Source: Flammeovirgaceae bacterium BBD 1991-12
GTDB lineage: Bacteria > Bacteroidota > Bacteroidia > Cytophagales > Cyclobacteriaceae
Direction of reading: 5' to 3'
DNA length: 64,000 nt
Assembly: GCA_001657315.1 (NCBI GenBank)
Contig: LYSV01000006.1
Location: 1-64,000 of the forward strand
The position numbers and the translations under genes are program-made. Positions 17,849 through 26,272 of the stretch are shown here, one piece after another. The notes below the pieces were generated by a model, which did not search any database, had not been told where the DNA came from, and saw only the letters and a list, made by a program, of their open reading frames with translations. Position 1 is the first letter of the stretch, and each line of letters opens with the position of its first letter.

Positions 17849-18421
17849 GTGGAAAATCTTCTAAAACAAATCAGCAACTGCACGGAGTGCGCCAGGTTCC
17901 TCGAGTTGGGTCCCCGACCGGTGATGGCTGCCCATCCGGAAAGCAGGATCATGATCATAGGTCAGGCACCTGGCCTGGCAGTGCACAAAAGTGGTGTCCC
18001 GTGGGATGATAAGAGCGGTGATAACCTGAGAGGCTGGCTGGGCATAACAAAACAGGACTTCTATAACCCGGCCAAAGTGGGCATCCTTCCTATGGGCTTT
18101 TGCTACCCGGGCAAGGGAAGCTCTGGGGATCTGCCTCCCCGTAAAGAATGCGCACCGTTATGGCATGACAAGGTGTGGGACCATGTGAAGGAAGTAAGAC
18201 TAACCCTGTTGATCGGCAAATATGCTCAGGACTATTACCTTCAGGGAAGGATAAGATCCAGCCTCACAGATACTGTAAGAAATTACAGAGAATACCTGCC
18301 ACACTATTTCGTGCTGCCACACCCTTCCCCCAGGAATAACATCTGGCAGGCGAAAAATCCATGGTTCAGGGAAGAGCTGATCCCTGAGCTGCAGGGAATG
18401 GTCCGTGAGATACTGAAATGA
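17849..18421 (+). CDS. uracil-DNA glycosylase family protein
   Basis: A 190-residue protein of the uracil-DNA glycosylase superfamily. Motif A is IIGQAPG (near residue 37) and motif B is LPHPSPRNN (near residue 153), whose histidine contacts uracil. The N-terminal cysteines (CTECARF) recall the families that carry an iron-sulfur cluster, but the rest of a four-cysteine set is not evident. The enzyme should remove uracil from DNA in base excision repair. The start codon is GTG. The upstream gap contains short word repeats. Confidence 0.83.
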   Translation: MENLLKQISNCTECARFLELGPRPVMAAHPESRIMIIGQAPGLAVHKSGVPWDDKSGDNLRGWLGITKQDFYNPAKVGILPMGFCYPGKGSSGDLPPRKECAPLWHDKVWDHVKEVRLTLLIGKYAQDYYLQGRIRSSLTDTVRNYREYLPHYFVLPHPSPRNNIWQAKNPWFREELIPELQGMVREILK

Positions 18422-18423
18422 TC

Positions 18424-18454
18424 GGGACATGAAAAAGCTTTTCACAATGGTCCC
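18424..18454. other. nested inverted repeat after the glycosylase gene
   Basis: Outer arms GGGAC/GTCCC enclose an inner near-palindrome (TGAAAAAGCTTTTCA) right after the stop of the glycosylase gene. It could form a stable hairpin but lacks a clear T-run, so its role as a terminator is uncertain. Confidence 0.35.
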
Positions 18455-18528
18455 GGGCAATAGAATTTTTGGTGTTGCTATGGATATTCGAACAAATTGG
18501 TTTAATATGCTGACCGAATTTTATTGAT

Positions 18529-18891
18529 ATGGAGAATACCCCAACCAGTGAAAGAACAAGAGGTGGTTGTATTACTGCCTTCTTAATTGTTATGTTCATA
18601 GTAAATCCATTGATGTCCATCTACTATTTGGTGGCTGGAGATACTATTCAACATACTATGCCTGATTGGTCAATTCCCGTGTTTGCTCTCTTTGGATTGA
18701 TCAATCTTGGATTGGCCATTGCCGTTTGGAACTGGAAAAGGATCGGGGTTTACGGATTCTGGGTGAGTGCCATAATTGTTATGGGGATCAACCTGTCCAT
18801 TGGGCTTTCTTTGGTCCAATCATTACCCGGGTTGGTCGGACCGTTAATATTAACACTTCTTGTGCGACCTAAATGGAACGATTTTACATAA
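18529..18891 (+). CDS. small four-helix membrane protein of unknown function
   Basis: A 120-residue protein with about four hydrophobic helices (residues 14-38, 47-66, 73-93 and 95-113) and short polar loops. I do not recognise the family. Its base composition looks more AT-rich than the neighbouring enzymes, and it stands alone between a DNA repair gene and an isoaspartyl peptidase gene, which may point to recent gain. The open frame and membrane pattern support a real gene. Confidence 0.65.
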   Translation: MENTPTSERTRGGCITAFLIVMFIVNPLMSIYYLVAGDTIQHTMPDWSIPVFALFGLINLGLAIAVWNWKRIGVYGFWVSAIIVMGINLSIGLSLVQSLPGLVGPLILTLLVRPKWNDFT

Positions 18892-19103
18892 TATCATGCT
18901 CAAAAGACACAAGCCGAAGTGACCCTGTGGGCTACTGTATCTCCCTATTCCCAAAATCCCCATACTGAAACATTTGTTTTCTACAGGATTCTAATCGATT
19001 TTAATGTTATAATTTAGTCAATATTCGGACTATACATGAGCTAATTGGAGGGTACAGGCTCTCTACATGACATAAAAAGAGCCAGACGCTGTAAAACAGA
19101 CTT

Positions 19104-20033
19104 ATGAAGAGGTATGGCATTGTAATACATGGAGGGGCAGGAACAATATCAAAAAAGTCCATGACCAAATGGAAGGAAAAAGCCTACAAGGAAGCCATAA
19201 CAAGAGCATATACGGTAGGCTATCTTACTCTGCATAAGGGTGGCACCTCCATCGATGCGGTTCTGGAAGCCGTTACTATTCTGGAAGATACTTCCCTTTT
19301 CAATGCTGGTAAAGGTTCCGTATTTACGAATAGTGGTGAGCACGAAATGGATGCAGCGATCATGGAAGGTAAATCGCTAAAAGCCGGAGCAGTAGCAGGC
19401 GTGAGCCTGGTACAAAACCCTATTCTGCTGGCTCATACTGTTATGAAAAAATCAAAACATGTGCTGATCAGCGGTGAGGGCGCTCTCGAATTTGCCAGAC
19501 TTAATGGGCTTTCCATTAAACCCGAATCATACTTCTTTGATGAATTCCGGTACAGGCAATGGCAAAGATCCTTCTCAAGGGACAAAGTACAACTCGATCA
19601 TGATGAGGAGGTAAATGAAAAGTACGGCACGGTGGGAGCCGTAGCGCTGGATAAAAACGGCAACCTGGCAGCAGGCACCTCCACCGGAGGCATGGTGAAT
19701 AAGAGGTACGGGCGTATCGGGGACAGCCCATTGCCCGGCGCCGGCACGTATGCCAACAACGAAAGCTGCGCCATTTCATGTACCGGACATGGAGAATATT
19801 TTATGCGCTCAGTAACTGCCTACGATGTTTCAGCTCGCATGCTTTATAAGGAACAAACACTAAAGGAAGCCGCTGAAGAAGTGATTTTCAATGTACTACC
19901 GGATATGGGCGGTAAGGGCGGTCTCATAGGCATAGACCGACAGGGAAACATGGTTATGCCATTCAACACCAAAGGCATGTACCGCGGGTTTAAGAACTCT
20001 AGCAATGAAGAATTTACAGGGATCTTTCGTTGA
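19104..20033 (+). CDS. isoaspartyl peptidase / plant-type L-asparaginase
   Basis: A 309-residue Ntn-hydrolase of the Taspase/IaaA family. It begins with IVIHGGAGT. The precursor would cut itself before T176, in KYGTVGAVALD, making that threonine the catalytic nucleophile. The substrate-binding blocks GTSTGGM and GRIGDSPLPGAGTYA follow, as does the late HGEYF motif. These enzymes hydrolyse beta-aspartyl dipeptides and asparagine. All expected parts are present, and the length fits. It is followed after about 100 bases by a HAD phosphatase gene. Confidence 0.92.
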   Translation: MKRYGIVIHGGAGTISKKSMTKWKEKAYKEAITRAYTVGYLTLHKGGTSIDAVLEAVTILEDTSLFNAGKGSVFTNSGEHEMDAAIMEGKSLKAGAVAGVSLVQNPILLAHTVMKKSKHVLISGEGALEFARLNGLSIKPESYFFDEFRYRQWQRSFSRDKVQLDHDEEVNEKYGTVGAVALDKNGNLAAGTSTGGMVNKRYGRIGDSPLPGAGTYANNESCAISCTGHGEYFMRSVTAYDVSARMLYKEQTLKEAAEEVIFNVLPDMGGKGGLIGIDRQGNMVMPFNTKGMYRGFKNSSNEEFTGIFR

Positions 20034-20139
20034 CCCGTACTATATGAGGGTTTGTACACATACAATTCCATCTTTGGAAACAACCCACCACAATTGGTTG
20101 CGTACTATCCGATTGATGTTGTTCCACTAAAACCATCTC

Positions 20140-20802
20140 ATGAAAAACGCTGTGATCTTTGACATGGACGGTGTCATTATAGATTCCGAACCTCTCTGGA
20201 AAAAGGCTGAAAAAGAAGTGTTCAGCTCAGTGGGTGTTGATGTCAGGGAGGAGCTTACCACCATAACGGCATCCATGACTACCGGACAGGTAACGGAGTA
20301 CTGGTACAATCATATGTCATGGGAAGGTAAAACCATGAAGGAAGTGGAAAATGAAGTGATCGATCTGGTAGGCAAGCTCATTACGAGCGAAGGGCAGGCT
20401 ATTGAAGGAATAACCGAACTCCTCGGATTTTTCAGTAAAAGAGGGTTCAGGATTGGGCTGGCCACCAATTCTCCCTCCAGACTTATTCCGGTTGTACTGG
20501 ACAAAGTAGGGATAAGGAAATATTTCGATGCCGTCTCCTCTGCTGAATTTGAAAAAGAGGGGAAGCCCGATCCGGCAGTCTATCTGTCAACCTCTGAAAA
20601 GCTGAATGTTTTGCCTGGAAAGTGTCTGGTATTTGAAGATTCCGTCTCAGGGGTAAGAGCCGCAAAACAGGCTAACATGAAGGTGGTGGCTATCTGTTCA
20701 CCGAGCAACTGGGAAAGTGACGGATTTAGACTGGCTGACCTAAGGCTCAAAGGGCTACCGCATTTTCAGACAAGTCATCTGAAACATCTCTTGAATGTAT
20801 GA
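20140..20802 (+). CDS. HAD-superfamily sugar-phosphatase-like hydrolase
   Basis: A 220-residue HAD hydrolase with a helical cap (subfamily I). The motifs are: FDMDGVIIDSEPLW (motif I, two catalytic aspartates), LATNSPS (motif II), GKPDPAVYL (motif III) and VFEDSVSGV (motif IV). It resembles the YniC/2-deoxyglucose-6-phosphatase group (hexitol phosphatase), which cleaves sugar phosphates, but specificity cannot be settled from sequence. A methyltransferase gene follows after 31 bases. Confidence 0.9.
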   Translation: MKNAVIFDMDGVIIDSEPLWKKAEKEVFSSVGVDVREELTTITASMTTGQVTEYWYNHMSWEGKTMKEVENEVIDLVGKLITSEGQAIEGITELLGFFSKRGFRIGLATNSPSRLIPVVLDKVGIRKYFDAVSSAEFEKEGKPDPAVYLSTSEKLNVLPGKCLVFEDSVSGVRAAKQANMKVVAICSPSNWESDGFRLADLRLKGLPHFQTSHLKHLLNV

Positions 20803-20833
20803 ACTTTGATCTCTGCTAAAACTTCAGATAACC

Positions 20834-21415
20834 ATGGATGACACTGACATCCGGGATTTACCCAAAATGTGGCGGGACCTACGAGCCCGCTCGGAAGAGA
20901 TCGGCTTTACCATGCCTTCAGATATCTGTATCGGCCCTTTTTTAAAAACATTGGTCACATCAAAGCCAAAGTCCAATCTGTTGGAACTGGGAACCGGAAC
21001 AGGACTGGCGTTGTCCTGGATGATCGATGGTATGGATGCTGCCTCCAAACTCATCACCATTGACAATGATCCGAATTACGTTGCCATAGCCAAAAACCAT
21101 TTTGGAAGCGACAAAAGGGTGACTATGATATGTACGGATGCAGCAGAATGGATCAGAAGCTATCAGGGAGAAAAATTTGACCTGATCTTCGCAGATGCAT
21201 GGCCTGGTAAATACAGTGAAACAGACAAAGCTCTTTCACTGCTTAAAGCCGGAGGATTCTATGTGATCGATGATATGACCCCCCACCCCAACTGGCCAGA
21301 CGGGCATCATAAAAAGGTCAGCCAACTTATTGAGTACCTGGAAAAAAGGGAAGATCTTAACCTTACCAAAATGAACTGGTCTACGGGACTGATCATGTGT
21401 GCTAAAACATTGTGA
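20834..21415 (+). CDS. O-methyltransferase-like SAM-dependent enzyme
   Basis: A 193-residue class I methyltransferase. The SAM-binding glycine loop is LLELGTGTGLALSW (about residues 54-67), followed by an acidic ITIDNDP strand. The motif FDLIFADAWPGKY and the phrase GGFYVIDDMTPHPNW match the catechol-O-methyltransferase-like group, where the aspartates bind a metal ion. The substrate is unknown. It lies close behind the HAD gene and may share its transcript. Confidence 0.86.
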   Translation: MDDTDIRDLPKMWRDLRARSEEIGFTMPSDICIGPFLKTLVTSKPKSNLLELGTGTGLALSWMIDGMDAASKLITIDNDPNYVAIAKNHFGSDKRVTMICTDAAEWIRSYQGEKFDLIFADAWPGKYSETDKALSLLKAGGFYVIDDMTPHPNWPDGHHKKVSQLIEYLEKREDLNLTKMNWSTGLIMCAKTL

Positions 21416-21482
21416 AAGTAACCTGCAGTCCAACGCTTTTAGACCAGAGTGTGTCTTGTATGCAGATCAATAGACATAGGCT

Positions 21483-21917
21483 ATGAACAAATTAATGGCT
21501 GGTATTTTACTGACAACATTGGCCCTAACCAGTGCATGCCACAGCGACGACGAGATATGCACATGTCTTCCTCCATGTGAGGAAACTGTGATCGTAGATG
21601 CAGATCTGTACAAGAATGCACCTTCAGACTTCCTTACGATTACCGATGCCAGTATCCACAATGATTGCCTTTATGTAGAATTTTCAGCTTCTGGTTGTGA
21701 CGGTGACAGTTGGGAGGTAAAGCTCATCGATGCCAATGTGATCAAGGAATCCAACCCAATACAAAGAGATATACGGCTCTCACTAAAAAATGAAGAAGAA
21801 TGCCTTGCCGTTTTCACCAGGGCCCTAACATTTGATCTTACTCCAGTAAGGACCGATGACAATGAGATACTATTGAATTTATCCGGCTGGGATGAACAGC
21901 TGTTGTACAATTATTGA
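21483..21917 (+). CDS. small predicted lipoprotein of unknown function
   Basis: A 144-residue protein with a lipoprotein signal peptide: LTTLALTSAC, with the lipobox cysteine near residue 19. The mature part is acidic and contains several cysteines (CTCLPPC, then two more), which could form disulfides. It is predicted to be mostly beta. I do not recognise a family; similar small Cys-rich lipoproteins are common in Bacteroidota. Confidence 0.7.
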   Translation: MNKLMAGILLTTLALTSACHSDDEICTCLPPCEETVIVDADLYKNAPSDFLTITDASIHNDCLYVEFSASGCDGDSWEVKLIDANVIKESNPIQRDIRLSLKNEEECLAVFTRALTFDLTPVRTDDNEILLNLSGWDEQLLYNY

Positions 21918-22345
21918 ATATTTCGCCTTGCAATAGCATAATAAGGCAACCTGATCATCATCCCAATCCTTAATCCAAACAAAACAATACCTTTCGGTTC
22001 AGTTAACAGTTAACTGCTACCTTGTATATGCCAAGAGAGAGGTGCATTCTGCAAATAACAGTATCTTTTAGGGGGTAGTTTTGTTATCAATGCTCTCTTT
22101 GCTGCCTGAAACCACTCTTTCGTCTGTCAAGTAGGAGCTGCAGGTCATCAAAAGAATCCATACACTGACTAAAAGCATATGTCTGGTTGAATTGGAAGGA
22201 GTGTTTCATCATGAAGTGCCCCTTTCTGTATTATATTCCCATGCTAAAGGCCAGGGCAGCATACGTAATTAATCCGCTGTGTCAAACTATGTATTGTGTA
22301 TCTTGTATGTTCATCTTTTTCCCTTTAGCTTTACTTCAATAAAAA
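21918..22345. other. non-coding stretch ahead of the TPP riboswitch
   Basis: No gene can be supported here. The stretch is AT-rich and holds stop codons in all frames. It should contain the promoter for the riboswitch-controlled operon, but I could not place a convincing one. Confidence 0.5.
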
Positions 22346-22420
22346 CACGGGGTGCTTGAGTAATGCTCAGGCTGAGATTAGACCCGAAAACCTGATCTGG
22401 ATAATACCAGCGGAGGGATT
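22346..22420 (+). promoter_or_regulatory. TPP (thiamine pyrophosphate) riboswitch
   Basis: The conserved THI-box segments appear in the right order and spacing. They are GGGGTGC (P1/P2 side), GGCTGAGA (pyrimidine-sensing T-loop strand), ACCC (P2 return), ACCTGATCTGGATAATACCAG (pyrophosphate-sensing P4/P5 arm; two bases differ from the usual text) and GCGGAGGGA closing P1. A variable P3 hairpin (GCTTGAG/CTCAG) lies between. The element ends about 84 bases before the first gene of the downstream operon on the same strand, so TPP should lower expression of that operon. The off-state structure in the expression platform was not resolved. Confidence 0.95.
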
Positions 22421-22503
22421 GTTCGTCATTTCACATCGTTATATCATCCCCACCACTTTCAGTATTGTTGCCAGTATCAGGTGAGTTCAAAGCTTTACTG
22501 ATT

Positions 22504-23229
22504 ATGGGTAATATAACAAAACAAAAATTTGATCTGGCTACCGGGGAGCTGAGGAACTGGCAGGGCCGAAAGGAGTGGTTCTTCAACCGCGACCATACCG
22601 ACACTTATGAACTATGGTACGAAGGCCGGTATAAGCGTGCTGAGATCTGGCAAAAGAAAATAATCGGTGACCTTGTGAGGCCTGATCCCCGGGTGAAAAC
22701 CCTGCTGGAATTTGGCTGCGGTACCACCCGTTTCACCCGCTGGTGGCATGAAATAGGCATACAGGCCAGCGGCGGCGACATATCTCCTTTTATGCTGGGG
22801 CAGGGCGTCCACCTGTTCGATGGTGACCTTGTGCTGGCAGACTCGCATCATATGCCTTTCAGGGATCATACCTTCGATGCGCTGGCATTTATCACCACCT
22901 TCGAGTACTACAGAGATCCGGTAAAGGTGATACGTGAGGCAGTCAGGGTGGGTAAATATGGCGTTGTATTTGGTATGATGAACAGAAATTCACCCAAGGT
23001 GGTCCGGAGAAGGGTTCAGCAGGTATTTGGTAAAAATCCGTTCTACATCACAGCTACCTTTTATACACCTAAAAAGCTGATCGCTATCATAGATGAGGCG
23101 CTGGCCGGAAGGGATTATGACATTCGATGGAGAGCCACAGGATTGCCGAAATGGTTTCCCCAACAGGAATGGAACCAACCATACGGAGATTTTTTTGGAC
23201 TGTACGTTCAATTAAGGGATACGGAATGA
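22504..23229 (+). CDS. SAM-dependent methyltransferase, first gene of the TPP-riboswitch operon
   Basis: About 241 residues, class I methyltransferase fold. Motif I is TLLEFGCGTTRFTRWW (about 66-81). The SGGDISPFML strand holds the ribose-binding acidic residue, and ADSHHMPFRDHTFDAL is motif III/IV. The C-terminal half has an unusual basic and aromatic stretch (PKVVRRRVQQVFG, LPKWFPQQEW). The start is placed at ATG 22504; an in-frame start at 22465 would add 13 poorly coding residues. It overlaps the next gene by four bases (ATGA). A Trm112-like protein, a known type of methyltransferase activator, is encoded at the end of the same operon. The substrate is unknown but, given TPP control, may be a thiamine-related compound (inference). 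Confidence 0.86.
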   Translation: MGNITKQKFDLATGELRNWQGRKEWFFNRDHTDTYELWYEGRYKRAEIWQKKIIGDLVRPDPRVKTLLEFGCGTTRFTRWWHEIGIQASGGDISPFMLGQGVHLFDGDLVLADSHHMPFRDHTFDALAFITTFEYYRDPVKVIREAVRVGKYGVVFGMMNRNSPKVVRRRVQQVFGKNPFYITATFYTPKKLIAIIDEALAGRDYDIRWRATGLPKWFPQQEWNQPYGDFFGLYVQLRDTE

Positions 23230-24290
23230 GCGCTTTTGAAGATAATACGGGTAAGGTCTCAGTGTCAACGTTCAAGGATATTCTGTTGCCTAACTGCGGT
23301 CATGAACGGCAAGAAGTGCTTACAGGCCCTTCCTTTGGGGTAGACACCTCTGTGATCGCCCTTGGAAACGGAAAGGCTATGGCCGTCTCCAGCGATCCGC
23401 TTACGTTGATCTCTTCTATTGGCATGGAGGCTTCGGCATGGCTGTCGGTCCAACTGACGGTCAATGATATGGCTACGACAGGCATGGCACCGCAATACGC
23501 CCAGTTTGTACTCAATCTGCCTTCAACATTATCACTGGCATCGTTCAGGGAATATTGGGAACATATCCATCGACTTTGCAAAACGCTGGGTATAGCTATT
23601 ACAGGGGGACACACCGGGCAAATTGAGGGGCAAAACTCAACGATATCCGGAGCAGCCACGATGTTTCTCACAGGCCCTGAGACAGATATGATCACCAGTG
23701 ATCATGCTCGCCCTGGAGATGTGATCGTGGTCACGAAAGAGGCCGCGCTTACGGCTACAGCCATTCTGGCCATGTGTTATCCTGAAACCGTTAAAAACGG
23801 ATGTGGTACAGAAGTTTACCGGGAAGCATGCGAGAATTTCTATCGTACCTCTTCCCTTCAGGATGCACTCCTTGCCACAGAAGTGCTTACACCCAATGTA
23901 GAGCTAAGCGCCATGCATGATGTGACCGAAGGAGGACTGCTTGGAGCAATCAGCGAAATGGCTATAGCTTCAGGCTGCGGTTTCCTGGTCAACACTGATC
24001 TTCTACCCGTGGGCCCGGCGGTGTGTGAAGTAGCCCGTATTTTTGAAATTGATCCGCACCTCTGTGTAGGAGCGGGCGCCATGATCATGGCGGTAAAGGA
24101 AGGTGAAGAGCAGCGGCTCATCAATCATCTGACGGCACATAACATAGATGCCACAGTGGTTGGGAAATTCCAGCATCCCGAAGAAGGCTGCAGGATACTT
24201 GAAGGTGACAGGGGAAAATCCTTTACCTTCGATGGCAGGGACCCTTACTGGGAGGCATTTTTCAGGGCCTTTAACCAGGGGCTGAAATGA
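23226..24290 (+). CDS. AIR-synthase-related (PurM/HypE/ThiL fold) protein
   Basis: About 354 residues with the two-domain PurM-like fold. An early GVDTSVIALGNGKAMAVSSD segment corresponds to the phosphate/metal-binding part of AIR synthase, HypE and ThiL. VQLTVNDMATTGMAPQYA then matches the dimer core, and HDVTEGGLLGA is the C-terminal domain hallmark. ThiL (thiamine-monophosphate kinase) has the same fold, but its N-terminal DDAA-type motif is not seen; the sequence is nearer the HypE-like 'AIR synthase-related' group. Under a TPP riboswitch and next to a ThiE-like gene, an ATP-dependent step on a thiamine-related compound is plausible. ATGA overlaps join it to both neighbours. Confidence 0.85.
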   Translation: MSAFEDNTGKVSVSTFKDILLPNCGHERQEVLTGPSFGVDTSVIALGNGKAMAVSSDPLTLISSIGMEASAWLSVQLTVNDMATTGMAPQYAQFVLNLPSTLSLASFREYWEHIHRLCKTLGIAITGGHTGQIEGQNSTISGAATMFLTGPETDMITSDHARPGDVIVVTKEAALTATAILAMCYPETVKNGCGTEVYREACENFYRTSSLQDALLATEVLTPNVELSAMHDVTEGGLLGAISEMAIASGCGFLVNTDLLPVGPAVCEVARIFEIDPHLCVGAGAMIMAVKEGEEQRLINHLTAHNIDATVVGKFQHPEEGCRILEGDRGKSFTFDGRDPYWEAFFRAFNQGLK

Positions 24291-24937
24291 AAGAACAAAA
24301 GATCAAACTCCATGGGGTCTACATGGTATTGGACTCCTCTACAGAACGGGGTACATTACTCACCAGACTCGAAGAGGCACTGCAGGCCGGAACAGGTATT
24401 GTGCAGGTATGGAATAACTGGCGCCCGGGGTCTAAACCAGAGGAAAAAAAAGAACTGATCGGGGAAATACTCTCCGTGGCGCTGCCCTTCGACATACCGG
24501 TGCTGATCAATGAGGAGTGGCAATGGCTCATCCAGACGAACCTTCACGGTGTGCATTTTGACAACATACCGGACAATTTTAACGAGATCCGGGAACAGGT
24601 CGGTCCTGACTGCCTGATCGGACTCACCTGCGGGAATGACATGGCAAAGGTCCGGTGGGCTGAGCAAAACTCTCTGAGCTATGTGTCTTTCTGCTCCATG
24701 TTCCCTTCCCGCTCAGTAGATAGCTGTGAAATTGTGAGTCCCGGTTCGGTCAGGAAGGCGCGGGAGATCACACAAATGCCTGTATTCCTATCCGGTGGCA
24801 TTCTGCCTGAAAATCTGGACAGCTTCGGTGAGCTGGATTTTCAGGGGGTAGCCGTCATCTCCGGGATCATGGATTCAGGATCAGTAACCAAAAGTGTATT
24901 GGCGTACCACGAAGCGCTTGAAAAAATAAAGAAATAA
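24287..24937 (+). CDS. divergent thiamine-phosphate synthase-like (ThiE/TenI fold) protein
   Basis: A 216-residue TIM-barrel protein of the ThiE/TenI superfamily. The phosphate-binding end is kept (FLSGGILPENLDSF, then GVAVISGI), and NLHGVHF and SYVSFCSMFPSRS stand where ThiE has its GVHLGQ and GPIFPTxTK motifs. The HMP-pyrophosphate-binding motif QLR(E/D)K near the N-terminus reads QVWNNW (40-45), losing both the arginine and the lysine, and the NDR motif reads NEE. ThiE couples HMP-PP with thiazole phosphate; with these changes this protein may use another substrate or be a TenI-like relative. The start overlaps the previous stop, and the next gene begins three bases after its end. Confidence 0.82.
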   Translation: MKEQKIKLHGVYMVLDSSTERGTLLTRLEEALQAGTGIVQVWNNWRPGSKPEEKKELIGEILSVALPFDIPVLINEEWQWLIQTNLHGVHFDNIPDNFNEIREQVGPDCLIGLTCGNDMAKVRWAEQNSLSYVSFCSMFPSRSVDSCEIVSPGSVRKAREITQMPVFLSGGILPENLDSFGELDFQGVAVISGIMDSGSVTKSVLAYHEALEKIKK

Positions 24938-24940
24938 GTC

Positions 24941-25207
24941 ATGAAAAGATCATTGATCCATAAACTGTGTTGTCCGGTGGACAAAAGTGAGCTGGAACTA
25001 CAGGTATTCAAGGAAGACAAAAACGGGGAGATCACCGATGGGCTGTTCACCTGCCCAAAATGCCGGCGATATTATCCGATCATTTATGGGTTGCCGATTA
25101 TGACCCCTGACGAATACCGGGAAAAATCGCTTGAGACGCCTATTCTGAAAAAGTGGGGCTTAACCCTGGATCAAAATGATCCGGAAAGGTTTTTATTGGA
25201 GGAATAA
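24941..25207 (+). CDS. Trm112-like small zinc-ribbon protein
   Basis: An 88-residue protein of the Trm112 type. It has LCCPVDKSELEL at the start (C10, C11), CPKC (C38, C41), then the typical RYYPIIYGLPIMTPDE ending of the zinc ribbon and a C-terminal extension of about 30 residues. Trm112 proteins stabilise and activate SAM-dependent methyltransferases in eukaryotes and archaea. Its place at the end of an operon that starts with a methyltransferase suggests that the two form a pair (inference). Confidence 0.85.
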   Translation: MKRSLIHKLCCPVDKSELELQVFKEDKNGEITDGLFTCPKCRRYYPIIYGLPIMTPDEYREKSLETPILKKWGLTLDQNDPERFLLEE

Positions 25208-25345
25208 TACGGTCTGGATGCTGGATGCTGGAAACAGGGTAGTGACAGGTTTTAGTCTTGAGTTTACGGATGCCCAGGATAAGGAGTTTTAAATATTCCG
25301 GTAAAATAGTGGACAAAGATGACACTACTGCGTATAATTAGGTCG

Positions 25346-25371
25346 TAGGTACGATTCATGAATCGTACCTA
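25346..25371. promoter_or_regulatory. perfect 26-bp palindrome upstream of map
   Basis: The sequence reads identically on both strands over 26 bases, with the half-site TAGGTACGATTCA. It ends 27 bases before the map start codon and about 140 bases after the Trm112-like gene. A chance perfect palindrome of this length is very unlikely. It could be an operator, a 5' hairpin, or a terminator of the upstream operon, though no T-run follows on the plus strand (the next bases are TGGAAAAAT). Confidence 0.5.
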
Positions 25372-25398
25372 TGGAAAAATCACTAAAAAGCCTGTCCT

Positions 25399-26163
25399 AT
25401 GTCCATAACCAAAGTATCAGAACTATCCGGTATGCAAAAAGTAAGCGCTGTAGTAGGTACAACGCTTAAAAAGATGAGACAATACGCCCGGCCCGGCATG
25501 ACCACAAGCGAGCTGGATGATTATGGTGCCGGGTTACTGAAGGATGCCGGTGCAAGACCCGCCCCCCGGTTGGCCTACGGTTTTCCCGGCTGGACATGTA
25601 TAAGTGTCAATAACGAAATCGCTCATGGCATTCCATCTGAGTACAAAACCCTGAAGGAAGGAGATCTGGTGAACATAGACGTTTCCGCTGAATTGGACGG
25701 GTTCTGGTCTGACAATGGCGGTTCATTCGTACTGGGAAAGGATATCCATCAGCACCAACCTCTGGTGGATGCCTCAAGGAGGATACTGTTCAAGGCTATC
25801 TATTCCATAAGAGGTGGTGTCAGGATCGCGGATATTGGCCATCTCATTGAAAAGGAAGCAAAAAAAGCCGGATACAGGGTGATCAGAAACCTTGCAGGGC
25901 ATGGCGTGGGCAGAAGCCTTCATGAAGAGCCCACGAGCATTTTGAACTATCGTGACCGGGCTGTGAGGCAGAGATTCAGGAAAAACTCAGTGGTAGCTGT
26001 CGAAACCTTCATTTCAACACAGTCCGATATGGCGGTAGAGCTCAATGACGGATGGACATTGGTGGGAAACAAGGGAGGTTTCATCACACAGCATGAGCAC
26101 ACTATCGTGGTTACGGACGGACGACCCATCATTCTTACGGCTGAAAATGAGATATGGAAATAA
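25399..26163 (+). CDS. map: methionine aminopeptidase, type I
   Basis: A 254-residue type I methionine aminopeptidase, which removes the N-terminal methionine from new proteins. The five metal ligands are in place: D in NIDVSAELDGFWSDNG (two aspartates), H in GHGVGRSLHEEP, E in VAVETF and E in QHEHTI. It lacks the N-terminal zinc-finger extension, as is usual in bacteria. The usual gene context (secY, infA, ribosomal proteins) is absent, so this may be a second copy in the genome. A perfect palindrome stands just upstream. Confidence 0.93.
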   Translation: MSITKVSELSGMQKVSAVVGTTLKKMRQYARPGMTTSELDDYGAGLLKDAGARPAPRLAYGFPGWTCISVNNEIAHGIPSEYKTLKEGDLVNIDVSAELDGFWSDNGGSFVLGKDIHQHQPLVDASRRILFKAIYSIRGGVRIADIGHLIEKEAKKAGYRVIRNLAGHGVGRSLHEEPTSILNYRDRAVRQRFRKNSVVAVETFISTQSDMAVELNDGWTLVGNKGGFITQHEHTIVVTDGRPIILTAENEIWK

Positions 26164-26272
26164 GTACCCGTATTGTTATTGTTGAAAAGTTTGCAACCTG
26201 CGATTCATCCATTTCAAATCATAGTTTCGCTTACCATAAACGCCAGTTCTTTGTTAGACCAAGACCAAAAAT

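Noticed and set aside
25346-25398. Palindrome before map as a simple terminator of the upstream operon
   Set aside because: No T-run follows on the plus strand, and the perfect symmetry and distance to map suit an operator or 5' hairpin as well; left undecided.
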